Shown piece by piece: positions 43,061 to 53,300 of a stretch of DNA of 64,000 nt. Numbering within the stretch: position 1 is the stretch's first letter; each line of letters begins with the position of its first letter. The notes below the pieces were generated by a model that searched no databases, had not been told where the DNA came from, and saw only the letters and a program-made list of their open reading frames with translations. The position numbers were made by a program, and so were the translations under genes. Source of the DNA: Protaetiibacter larvae (GTDB lineage: Bacteria; Actinomycetota; Actinomycetes; Actinomycetales; Microbacteriaceae); contig NZ_CP043504.1 in NCBI RefSeq assembly GCF_008365275.1, forward strand, positions 1,240,001 through 1,304,000, given 5' to 3'.

Positions 43061-44194
43061 ATGACCGATACCCTGCCCGAATCCGAGCGGCGCTCGCCGC
43101 TCGATGACATCCACGTCGCCGCGGGGGCGAGCTTCACCGACTTCGCCGGCTGGCAGATGCCGGTGCGCTACAGCTCCGACCTCGCCGAGCACCACGCCGT
43201 GCGCACCGCCGCGGGCCTGTTCGACCTCAGCCACATGGCCGAGATCCTCGTGCTGGGCCCGGATGCCGCGGCCGCCCTCGACTACGCGCTCGCCGGGCGC
43301 ATCTCCGCGATCGAGCTGGGGCAGGCCAAGTACAGCCTGCTGCTGGACGAGGACGGCGGCATCCTCGACGACCTCGTCGTGTACCGCACGGGCGAGGACC
43401 GCTTCCTCGTCGTCGCGAACGCCTCCAACCGCGAGGTCGCGGTCGACGCGCTGCGCGCGCGCGCCGAGGGCTTCGACGCGGTGGTCGACGACGAGTCCGA
43501 CGACATCGCGCTCGTGGCCCTGCAGGGGCCGAAGGCGGAGGAGATCCTGCGGAACGTCGACGGCTTCGACATCCCCGAGCTCGACGGGCTGCGCTATTAC
43601 CGCGCGGTCACCGGCGACTTCCGCGGCCACGAGGTGCTCGTGGCCCGCACCGGCTACACCGGCGAGGACGGCTTCGAGTTCTTCCTCGACCCCGACGCCG
43701 CCCCGGAGCTGTGGGGCGCGCTCGCCGAGACGGGCGCCGGATCCGGGCTCATCCCGTGCGGCCTCGCCGCGCGCGACACGCTGCGGCTCGAGGCCGGGAT
43801 GCCGCTCTACGGCCACGAGCTGAGCCGCGACACCCTGCCCGCGCAGGTGGGCGTCGGCCGGGTGGTCGTGCTCGGCAAGCCGGGCGGCTTCGTGGGCGAG
43901 GCGGCCGTCGCCGCGGGCCCCGCCCCCGACGCGCCCGTGCTCGTGGGCCTCGCGGCCGAGGGCAAGCGTGCCGGACGCGCCGAGTACGCGGTGTTCGCCT
44001 CCGCGGAGGCGACGGATGCCGCGGGCGCCATCACGAGCGGCGCGCTCTCCCCGACGCTCGGCCACCCGATCGCGATGGCGCTCATCGCCCCGGAGCTCTC
44101 GGCGGTCGGCACGACCGTCTTCATCGACGTGCGCGGCACCCGCATCCCCGCAACCGTCGTCGCACTGCCCTTCTACGCGAGAAAGAAGAACTGA
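43061..44194 (+). CDS. gcvT: Glycine cleavage system T protein (aminomethyltransferase)
   Basis: 377-residue tetrahydrofolate-dependent enzyme that takes the aminomethyl group from the lipoyl arm of H protein, giving methylene-THF and ammonia. The N-terminal folate-binding part has [15 protein letters not shown] and [24 protein letters not shown] and [19 protein letters not shown] are typical. First gene of the gcv operon, downstream of the riboswitch. Confidence 0.96.
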   Translation: MTDTLPESERRSPLDDIHVAAGASFTDFAGWQMPVRYSSDLAEHHAVRTAAGLFDLSHMAEILVLGPDAAAALDYALAGRISAIELGQAKYSLLLDEDGGILDDLVVYRTGEDRFLVVANASNREVAVDALRARAEGFDAVVDDESDDIALVALQGPKAEEILRNVDGFDIPELDGLRYYRAVTGDFRGHEVLVARTGYTGEDGFEFFLDPDAAPELWGALAETGAGSGLIPCGLAARDTLRLEAGMPLYGHELSRDTLPAQVGVGRVVVLGKPGGFVGEAAVAAGPAPDAPVLVGLAAEGKRAGRAEYAVFASAEATDAAGAITSGALSPTLGHPIAMALIAPELSAVGTTVFIDVRGTRIPATVVALPFYARKKN

Positions 44195-44565
44195 TGTCGC
44201 TCCCCGATCACCTGAAGTACACCTCCGAACACGAGTGGGTGGCCGTCGACGGCGACCTCGCGCGCATCGGCATCACCGACTACGCCGCCGACAAGCTCGG
44301 CGACGTGGTGTTCGTCGACCTGCCGAAGGTCGGCTCCACGGTGACCGCCGGACGCGTCGTGGGCGAGATCGAGTCGACGAAGTCGGTCGGCGAGCTCTAC
44401 GCCCCCCTCGAGGGCGAGGTCGTGGAGGCCAACGACGCCGTGGTCGACGACCCTTCGCTCGTGAACTCCGACCCCTTCGGGGCCGGCTGGATGATCGTGG
44501 TGCGCTTCACCGAGCTGCCGACCCTGCTCTCTGCGGACGAGTACGCCGCACTCACCGCCGAGTGA
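44194..44565 (+). CDS. gcvH: Glycine cleavage system H protein
   Basis: 123-residue lipoyl carrier protein. The lipoylated residue is Lys63 in [32 protein letters not shown] and [12 protein letters not shown] are conserved. ATG overlaps the gcvT stop as TGATG. Normal length. Confidence 0.97.
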   Translation: MSLPDHLKYTSEHEWVAVDGDLARIGITDYAADKLGDVVFVDLPKVGSTVTAGRVVGEIESTKSVGELYAPLEGEVVEANDAVVDDPSLVNSDPFGAGWMIVVRFTELPTLLSADEYAALTAE

Positions 44566-44584
44566 GCGCGCGCTGGAGCTGGGA

Positions 44585-44642
44585 GCGGAGGCCATTTCTG
44601 GCCTCCGCCGCGACGCCAGCGCCGACGGCCGTCCCGGCCGTC
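44585..44642 (+). promoter_or_regulatory. Two hairpins between gcvH and gcvP
   Basis: GCGGAGGCCA (44585-44594) pairs with TGGCCTCCGC (44599-44608) around a 4-nt TTTC loop. GACGGCC (44624-44630) pairs with GGCCGTC (44636-44642). They fill most of the 97-bp gap inside the operon and could set the H:P ratio by partial termination or mRNA processing. Confidence 0.5.
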
Positions 44643-44662
44643 GATCAACCCGAAGGATCGAA

Positions 44663-47488
<2,826 letters not shown>

Positions 47489-47490
47489 CG

Positions 47491-47512
47491 GCGCCGCGTT
47501 AATCCGCGGCGC
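47491..47512 (+). terminator. gcv operon terminator hairpin
   Basis: GCGCCGCG and CGCGGCGC pair perfectly around TTAATC, directly after the gcvP stop. GAGGCGTTCGC, which ends gcvP, is repeated right after the hairpin, perhaps a small duplication. Confidence 0.6.
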
Positions 47513-47543
47513 GGAGGCGTTCGCGTAGCCCCTCACCTGCTCC

Positions 47544-47656
47544 GCGGGGCGTCGGGATGGCGGGCGAGGCGCATGCCCTCGCGTGCCGGCGCTGCGCGTC
47601 GGCGCGCTCCCGCCAGTCCCGGTGCCAGCGCCTCGCCCGCCATCCCGACGCCCCGC
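47544..47656. repeat. 28-bp perfect inverted repeat with long loop
   Basis: Arms 47544-47571 and 47629-47656 are exact inverted complements (GCGGGGCGTCGGGATGGCGG and onward), separated by 57 nt. No gene is visible here. Confidence 0.75.
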
Positions 47657-47676
47657 TGTACTCGCGCGGACGAGTT

Positions 47677-47720
47677 ACTCGTTGGTTGAGTGCCCGCGAA
47701 GCGGGCGTATCGAAACCAAC
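47677..47720. repeat. 44-bp direct repeat, left copy (REP-like hairpin)
   Basis: Identical over 44 bp to 47961-48004. The core GAGTGCCCGC-GAA-GCGGGCGTATCGA forms a hairpin between outer GGTT and AACC. The two copies bracket the tandem array. Confidence 0.8.
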
Positions 47721-47728
47721 CCTCAGGA

Positions 47729-47935
47729 TGGTGCGGATCTCGATACACCGCGGCTGCGCCGCGGCACTCGATCAGCGGAGTGTTGCGGCTCCCCACGGCA
47801 CTCGATCGGCGAAGTGTTGCGGCTGCGCCGCGGCACTCGATCAGCGGAGTGTTGCGGCTCCCCACGGCACTCGATCGGCGAAGTGTTGCGGCTCGCCGCG
47901 GCACTCGATCAGTGGAGTGTTGCGGCTCCCCGGGG
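47729..47935. repeat. Tandem array of REP-like units (about 34 bp, 5 copies)
   Basis: After a full REP arm (GATCTCGATAC...), five units starting CGGCACTCGATC follow with alternating ends (GCTCCCCA or GCTGCGCC), giving a 68-69-bp higher-order period. Unit starts are near 47762, 47796, 47831, 47865 and 47899. No spacers of unique sequence are present, so it is not a CRISPR array. Confidence 0.75.
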
Positions 47936-47960
47936 CATGTTCTCCCCGGTTGCCGGGGTC

Positions 47961-48004
47961 ACTCGTTGGTTGAGTGCCCGCGAAGCGGGCGTATCGAAAC
48001 CAAC
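47961..48004. repeat. 44-bp direct repeat, right copy
   Basis: Exact copy of 47677-47720. Together with the left copy it frames 240 bp of array. Confidence 0.8.
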
Positions 48005-48023
48005 AGGGTGCAGGCCGGCCCGC

Positions 48024-48179
48024 TCAGGCGGGCGGCGGCGGCAGCTCGAAGCGCGTCGCACCGTCGGCGGGCGGCGGCAGCTCGAAGCGGGTGGCTCCGC
48101 TGGGCGGAGGAGGAAGCTCGGGCGCGGACGGCGACGCAGTCGCCACGTTCGCCGACTCCCCCAAGTCGGGCGTAGACAT
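48024..48179 (-). CDS. Short proline-rich repeat peptide, 51 aa
   Basis: ATG lies 9 nt after the CPBP protease stop, with AGGA upstream. The sequence starts STPDLGESANVATASPSAP and then repeats a block: ELPPPP-SGATRF, ELPPP-ADGATRF, ELPPPPA. The internal repeat and the close coupling argue for a real peptide, but no family is known to me and composition is partly dictated by high GC. It ends just before the REP array. Confidence 0.45.
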   Translation of the reverse strand: MSTPDLGESANVATASPSAPELPPPPSGATRFELPPPADGATRFELPPPPA

Positions 48180-48188
48180 ACCGCGATC

Positions 48189-48989
48189 CTAACCCGGCAG
48201 ACCGAACAGCTGCGGCCACATCGCCGCCGCCCACGGATATCCGACGAAGGTGGCCGCGTCGATGAGGAAATGCGCCACCAGGAACGGCAGCAGCCGTCCC
48301 CGTCGCGCGAACAGGAAGCCGAACAGCAGCCCCATCAGGAGGTTGCCGACGAACGCCCCCGGCCCCTGGTACAGGTGGTAGCTCGCCCGGAACACCGAGG
48401 TGGCGAGGATGATCGGCCAGTTGCCCCAACCGAGCTGTCGCAGCCGCGCGAACAGGTAGCCGAGCACCACGAACTCCTCCTGGATGGCCGCCCGCGCCGC
48501 CGAGAGCAGCAGCACGGGGATCGTCCACCAGTAGTCGGCGAGCCCGCCCGGGTTGACCGCCACGAAGACCCCCGCAGCGCGTCCCCCGAGATACAGCGCG
48601 ATCCCGGGGATGCCGATCGCCGCGACGAGCAGCACACCCCAGCCGGTGTCGCGCAGCCGCCGGGTGCCGTCGAGCCCGAGCGCGCCCAGGCGGGGTCGCC
48701 GCGGCGCCCACAGCAGGAAGCACACGAGAAGCACCGGGACGATCGCGAAGGCGAGCGACAGCAGGTTGTAGATGAGGTCGAAGATCTCGCGGTCGCTCCG
48801 CGAAGGGTTGAGGGTCGTCGACTGGTCGGCGAGCGGCACCTCGCTCGTGACGCGGTACGCGAGTGCGACGATCGCGTAGACCGCCGACTGGCCGAGCCCG
48901 AGGGCCAGGACGATGGCGATCTCCCACCAGATCCGCGCGCGCGACGGCGTCGGACCGGGTGGGGCCGGCGGCGCGACCCAGGCGATCAT
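48189..48989 (-). CDS. CPBP (CAAX/Abi) family intramembrane metalloprotease
   Basis: 266-residue membrane protein with about eight helices. Motif 1 is QEEFVVLGYLFARL, with the double Glu but Leu where many members have Arg (EExxxR). Motif 2 is FRASYHLYQG and motif 3 HFLIDA. The three metal- or proton-handling motifs are otherwise intact, so activity is plausible. ATG overlaps the upstream stop as ATGA. The proline-rich peptide gene follows 9 nt later and could be functionally linked. Confidence 0.88.
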   Translation of the reverse strand: MIAWVAPPAPPGPTPSRARIWWEIAIVLALGLGQSAVYAIVALAYRVTSEVPLADQSTTLNPSRSDREIFDLIYNLLSLAFAIVPVLLVCFLLWAPRRPRLGALGLDGTRRLRDTGWGVLLVAAIGIPGIALYLGGRAAGVFVAVNPGGLADYWWTIPVLLLSAARAAIQEEFVVLGYLFARLRQLGWGNWPIILATSVFRASYHLYQGPGAFVGNLLMGLLFGFLFARRGRLLPFLVAHFLIDAATFVGYPWAAAMWPQLFGLPG

Positions 48990-49393
48990 CCGCGTGCGCT
49001 CGGCGGCAGGGCGCAGGCGGGCGTCCCCCCGGGCAGGCGGTGCCGGTACCGGGCGATGAAGCGGTAGCCGAGCGCGGCGACCCACGAGAACGGCGGGGTC
49101 GCGAGGATCCAGCCCGCGAAACGCCACCACGGCCCGCGCTGGGCGCGCAGCAGGGCCGAGAAGGCCAGATGCCCGCCGAACTGCCGGTCGGCGCTCACGA
49201 ACCAGGCGTAGTGGGTGACGTCGTCGTCGTCGAGCCCGAGCTGCTCGTGGTCGATCCACTGGTACGGCACCGCCTCGGGGAAGCGCGGCAGAACCTCGCG
49301 CAGCCGGTTCACCCAGGTCGTGCAGAACGCGCAGTCGCCGTCGAAGACGAGCAGCGGGCGCGTTTCGGGTGCCGGACGGGGTGCGGTGACCAC
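48986..49393 (-). CDS. DCC family (DUF393) thioredoxin-like protein
   Basis: 135-residue protein. VFDGDCAFCTTWVNRLRE carries the DxDCxFC motif typical of predicted thiol-disulfide oxidoreductases of the DCC family. A helical C-terminal half follows (GWILATPPFSWVAALGYRFI). GTG 49393 follows GGAGGC, and a TAGCAT box ends 7 nt upstream. First gene of a three-gene minus-strand operon with the CPBP protease and the short peptide. Confidence 0.87.
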   Translation of the reverse strand: MVTAPRPAPETRPLLVFDGDCAFCTTWVNRLREVLPRFPEAVPYQWIDHEQLGLDDDDVTHYAWFVSADRQFGGHLAFSALLRAQRGPWWRFAGWILATPPFSWVAALGYRFIARYRHRLPGGTPACALPPSARG

Positions 49394-49553
49394 GCCTCCG
49401 ATGCTACGCCGAGCTGTACCCCGGGGGGCTCGACAACCCCTCACGGAGGGATGCAAAGAATTTGACCCGTACGCAGAAAACCGGCGACTTGGAGAAGACC
49501 TCGCATGAAATCCGCGTGACGATTTCCGCCGTGTAACGATTCCTCTCACCGGT

Positions 49554-49582
49554 TTGGACACGCGCAGAGGCCGACCTAGGGT
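49554..49582 (+). promoter_or_regulatory. Sigma-70-type promoter of the opp operon
   Basis: -35 TTGGAC (49554-49559), 17-bp spacer, -10 TAGGGT (49577-49582). One of the best promoter matches in the window. Confidence 0.7.
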
Positions 49583-49595
49583 TACACGCATCACC

Positions 49596-49621
49596 GCCAT
49601 GCGGGCCACAGCCTGCATGGC
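49596..49621 (+). promoter_or_regulatory. Hairpin in the oppA leader
   Basis: GCCATGC (49596-49602) pairs with GCATGGC (49615-49621), and GGC/GCC extend the stem inside. It sits 12 nt before the AGGAGG of oppA and may stabilise the mRNA or control access to it. Confidence 0.5.
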
Positions 49622-49645
49622 GTCCCATTGTGTACAGGAGGAATC

Positions 49646-51277
49646 GTGCGAATCTCTCGCATCGCAGCAGCCGCCGGAGGGGTCCTCATCGCCTCGGCGC
49701 TCGTCCTCTCCGGTTGCGCGTCGGACACCCCCGACGACAACAACGGAGGAGGCTCGGCATCGACCGGCGTCGTCAACGTCGCGTGGTCGGAGCCGGAGAA
49801 CCCGCTCATCCCCGCCAACACCAACGAGGTCAACGGCGGTCAGATTCTCAACAACATCTTCGCCGGGCTCGTCTACTACAAGGCCGATGGCTCGTGGGAC
49901 TACGACGCGGCCGAGTCGATCGAGTCCGATGACTACATCAACTGGACGATCAAGCTCAAGGCCGACCAGAAGTTCTCCGACGGCACCCCGGTGACCGCCG
50001 AGTCCTTCGTCAAGGCCTGGCAGTGGGCGGCCTCGAACCCCGACCTGCTGAACCAGTGGTGGTTCATCGACGCGATCGCGTTCAAGGGCGGCACCTACGA
50101 CGGTGGCGACAACACCCTGGCGCTCGACGTCGTCGACGACACCACCTTCACCGTCGAGCTCGCCTCGCCGCGCGCCGACTTCCCGATCGCCCTCGGCTAC
50201 ACGGTGTTCTTCCCGCTGCCCGAGTCGTTCTTCGACGACCCGGACGCCTTCGGCGAGGCCCCGATCGGCAACGGTCCCTACAAGCTGGCCGAGGACGGCT
50301 GGGTGCACGGCGAGAGCCTCGCGCTCGTGCCGAACGACAGCTACACCGGTCCGCGCAAGGCCCAGAACGGTGGCCTGAACTTCAAGGTCTACGCGACCCT
50401 CGACGCCGCCTACGCCGACCTGCTGTCGGACAACGTCGACATCGTCGACTCGGTGCCGACCTCGGCGCTCGGGACCTTCAAGGACGAGCTGGGCGACCGG
50501 GCCGTCGAGCAGGCGACCGCGGTGTTCCAGTCCTTCACGATCCAGTACGGCCTCGAGCACTTCGGTGACGACGAGGAAGGCGTGCTGCGTCGCGAGGCCA
50601 TCTCCCACGCGATCAACCGCTCCGAGATCACCGACGTGATCTTCCAGGGCACCCGCACGCCGGCCGAGGACTTCACCTCGCCCGTCATCGCGGGCTTCGA
50701 CCCGGCGTCGATCGAAGGCTCCGACGTGCTGAAGTACGACCCGGAGCTCGCCAAGGAGCTGTGGACCCAGGCCGACGCGATCGCGCCGTGGTCGGGCACC
50801 TTCCAGCTCGCCTACAACGCGGACGGCGGCCACCAGGAGTGGGTCGACGCGACCGTCAACTCGATCAAGAACGCGCTCGGCATCGACGCGGTCGGCCTCC
50901 CGTACCCCGACTTCGCGGGTCTGCGCACCGAGGTCAACGACCGCACCATCAAGGCGGCGTTCCGCAGCGGTTGGCAGTTCGACTTCCCGTCGCAGGCCAA
51001 CATCCTGGGTGCGCTCTACGTGACCGGTGCCGGTTCGAACGACGCCGACTTCTCGAACGCCGAGTTCGACGACCTGTTCCGTCAGGGACTCGCGTCGCCG
51101 ACGCAGGAGGAGCAGTCGAAGCTGTTCAACCAGGCGCAGGGCATCCTCTTCCAGGAGCTGCCCGCGATCCCGCTCTGGTACGGCGCCGTCACCGCCGGAT
51201 ACTCGACGCTGGTCGACAACGTGGAGTTCGGCTGGGACAGCTGGCCGATCCTCTACAACATCACCAAGTCCGAGTAG
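49646..51277 (+). CDS. oppA: Oligopeptide ABC transporter substrate-binding lipoprotein
   Basis: 543-residue SBP family 5 lipoprotein. The lipobox is LSGC with Cys near residue 25. The mature part has EPENPLIPANTNEVNGGQIL, KFSDGTPVTAESFVKAWQWA, and NGPYKLAEDGW, typical of DppA/OppA. GTG follows ACAGGAGGAATC. First gene of a five-gene peptide uptake operon. A hairpin after it probably lets oppA be made in excess over the membrane parts. Confidence 0.95.
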   Translation: MRISRIAAAAGGVLIASALVLSGCASDTPDDNNGGGSASTGVVNVAWSEPENPLIPANTNEVNGGQILNNIFAGLVYYKADGSWDYDAAESIESDDYINWTIKLKADQKFSDGTPVTAESFVKAWQWAASNPDLLNQWWFIDAIAFKGGTYDGGDNTLALDVVDDTTFTVELASPRADFPIALGYTVFFPLPESFFDDPDAFGEAPIGNGPYKLAEDGWVHGESLALVPNDSYTGPRKAQNGGLNFKVYATLDAAYADLLSDNVDIVDSVPTSALGTFKDELGDRAVEQATAVFQSFTIQYGLEHFGDDEEGVLRREAISHAINRSEITDVIFQGTRTPAEDFTSPVIAGFDPASIEGSDVLKYDPELAKELWTQADAIAPWSGTFQLAYNADGGHQEWVDATVNSIKNALGIDAVGLPYPDFAGLRTEVNDRTIKAAFRSGWQFDFPSQANILGALYVTGAGSNDADFSNAEFDDLFRQGLASPTQEEQSKLFNQAQGILFQELPAIPLWYGAVTAGYSTLVDNVEFGWDSWPILYNITKSE

Positions 51278-51296
51278 AGCTCGATCGATACACGCA

Positions 51297-51331
51297 CCGT
51301 GGGGCGGCGCCGAAGCGGCGTCGCCCCACGG
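51297..51331 (+). terminator. Attenuator hairpin between oppA and oppB
   Basis: CCGTGGGGCG (51297-51306) and CGCCCCACGG (51322-51331) pair with a GC-rich upper stem. Partial termination here would explain the usual excess of binding protein over permease. Confidence 0.6.
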
Positions 51332-51370
51332 GGTGCGTTATCCCCGATTTTCTGAAACGCTGATTCCCTT

Positions 51371-52300
51371 ATGTTCTGGTACATCGTCAGACGCCTGCTG
51401 CAGGGCATCCCGGTGTTCTTCGGCTCGACGTTCATCATCTTCACGCTGGTGTTCGCGCTGCCGGGCAACCCGGTGCTCCGCATGTTCGGCGACCGCACCC
51501 CCTCGCCCGAGCAGATCGCGGCGCTCGAGGCCAAGTTCCACCTCGACGAGCCGTTCCTGACCCGGTACTTCCTCTACCTGGGCGATGTGCTCCAGGGCAA
51601 CCTCGGCACCACCTACGCGGGCCAGTCGGTCAACGAGATCCTCGCCCGCACCTTCCCGACGACCCTGCGCCTGGCGCTCCTCGCCGTGCTCATCCAGCTC
51701 ATCATCGGTGTGCTCGCGGGTCTCATCTCGGGTCTGCGCAAGGGCGGCATCTTCGACCACGCGACCCTCATCGTGACCCTGCTCATCATCTCGATGCCGG
51801 TCTTCGTGCTCGCCTTCGTGGCGCAGTGGGTGTTCGGCATCCAGCTCGGCTGGTTCCGCCCCACCGTCGGGGCAGGCGCGCCATGGAGCGATCTGATCCT
51901 CCCCGCGATCGTGCTCGCCGGCCTCAACCTCGCCTACGTCGTGCGCCTCACCCGCGCCTCCGTCATCGAGACGAGCCAGAACGACTTCGTGCGGATGGCG
52001 TACGGCAAGGGTCTCTCGCGGGGCCGGGTCGTGCCCGTGCACATCCTGCGCAACTCGATGATCCCCGTCACCACGAACCTCGCCGCCGACTTCGGCATCC
52101 TGATCGTCGGCGCGACCGTCACCGAGGGCATCTTCAACGTGCCCGGCGTCGGCAACGAACTGTTCAAGGCGATCAACCGCCACGACACCCCCGAGATCGT
52201 CTCCATCGTGACGATCCTCGTCATCGTCTACGTGCTCGTGAACATCGCCATCGACCTCCTCTACGGAGTGCTCGACCCGAGGATCCGCTATGTCAAGTAA
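51371..52300 (+). CDS. oppB: Oligopeptide ABC transporter permease OppB
   Basis: 309-residue permease with six helices. Starts FWYIVRRLLQGIPVFFGSTF, carries the periplasmic loop ending GNLGTTYAG, and the ATPase-contact EAA loop FVRMAYGKGLSRGRVVPVHI. Overlaps oppC by 11 nt. Confidence 0.95.
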   Translation: MFWYIVRRLLQGIPVFFGSTFIIFTLVFALPGNPVLRMFGDRTPSPEQIAALEAKFHLDEPFLTRYFLYLGDVLQGNLGTTYAGQSVNEILARTFPTTLRLALLAVLIQLIIGVLAGLISGLRKGGIFDHATLIVTLLIISMPVFVLAFVAQWVFGIQLGWFRPTVGAGAPWSDLILPAIVLAGLNLAYVVRLTRASVIETSQNDFVRMAYGKGLSRGRVVPVHILRNSMIPVTTNLAADFGILIVGATVTEGIFNVPGVGNELFKAINRHDTPEIVSIVTILVIVYVLVNIAIDLLYGVLDPRIRYVK

Positions 52301-53300
52301 GAATCCCGTCCGCACCGCCCCGCGCTACGTCGCCGACGTCGACGAGGGAGGCCTCGGCGCGGTCGACGCGGTGCGCGTGAGCGACCGCAAGTCGAACCTC
52401 TGGCTCGACGCCTGGCGCGACCTGCGCGGGCGCTGGATGTTCTGGCTGTCGGCCGTCATCATCGCCTTCATCGTCTTCGTGGCGCTGTTCCCCGGGGTGT
52501 TCACCCCGGTCCCGCCGAACGACGGGTGCATCCTCAGCGTGCAGAACCAGGCCCAGGCGGACGCGCTCGGCGTCCCGATCGGCACCCGCATCTCCAACCA
52601 CGGACCGCTGCCGGGCCACCCGCTCGGGTTCACCCTCCAGGGCTGCGACGTGTTCTCGCGCATCCTGCACGGCACGAGCACCTCGCTCTCGGTCGGCATC
52701 ATCGTGACCGTGCTCGTGGCGATCATGGGCATCGTGATCGGCGCCTTCGCCGGCTACTTCGGCGGATGGCTCGACTCGTTCCTGATGCGTCTCGGCGACA
52801 TCTTCTTCGCGATCCCGTACATCCTCGCGGCGGTCGTCATCATGTCGCTGTTCCTGCACGAGCGCAGCATCTGGATCATCTCGCTCGCGATCGGCTTCTT
52901 CAGCTGGCCGTCGACGGCGCGCATCCTCAGATCCGAGGTGCTACGGGTCAAACAGCTCGACTATGTGATGGCCTCGGAGGCGATCGGCCTCTCGCGGGTG
53001 CGCACGATGTTCACCCACGTGATGCCGAACTCGATCGCCCCCGTCATCATCATCTCGACGGTGGGTCTCGCGGGCGCCATCACGGCGGAGGCGACCCTGT
53101 CGTTCCTCGGCGTCGGCCTGCCCAACAACATCTACATGTCGTGGGGCAACGACATCTCGGCCGCCCAGACGAGCCTGCGCACCGCGCCGCAGACGCTCAT
53201 CTACCCCTCGATCGCCCTGTCGATCACCGTGCTGGCGTTCATCATGCTCGGCGAGACCGTGCGCGATGCGCTCGACCCGAAGGCGAGGGCGGCACGATGA
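52290..53300 (+). CDS. oppC: Oligopeptide ABC transporter permease OppC
   Basis: 336-residue permease. A soluble N-terminus of about 50 residues precedes six helices; a long outer loop after helix 1 contains Cys pairs (GCILS...GCDVF) that could form a disulfide. EAA loop: YVMASEAIGLSRVRTMFTHV. ATG overlaps oppB, and its stop overlaps the next start as ATGA. Confidence 0.95.
   Translation: MSSKNPVRTAPRYVADVDEGGLGAVDAVRVSDRKSNLWLDAWRDLRGRWMFWLSAVIIAFIVFVALFPGVFTPVPPNDGCILSVQNQAQADALGVPIGTRISNHGPLPGHPLGFTLQGCDVFSRILHGTSTSLSVGIIVTVLVAIMGIVIGAFAGYFGGWLDSFLMRLGDIFFAIPYILAAVVIMSLFLHERSIWIISLAIGFFSWPSTARILRSEVLRVKQLDYVMASEAIGLSRVRTMFTHVMPNSIAPVIIISTVGLAGAITAEATLSFLGVGLPNNIYMSWGNDISAAQTSLRTAPQTLIYPSIALSITVLAFIMLGETVRDALDPKARAAR

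Noticed and set aside
47729-47935. Regularly spaced repeats that resemble a CRISPR array
   Set aside because: The intervals are not unique spacers; the whole 34-bp unit is repeated, and no cas gene is present. It is a REP-type tandem array.
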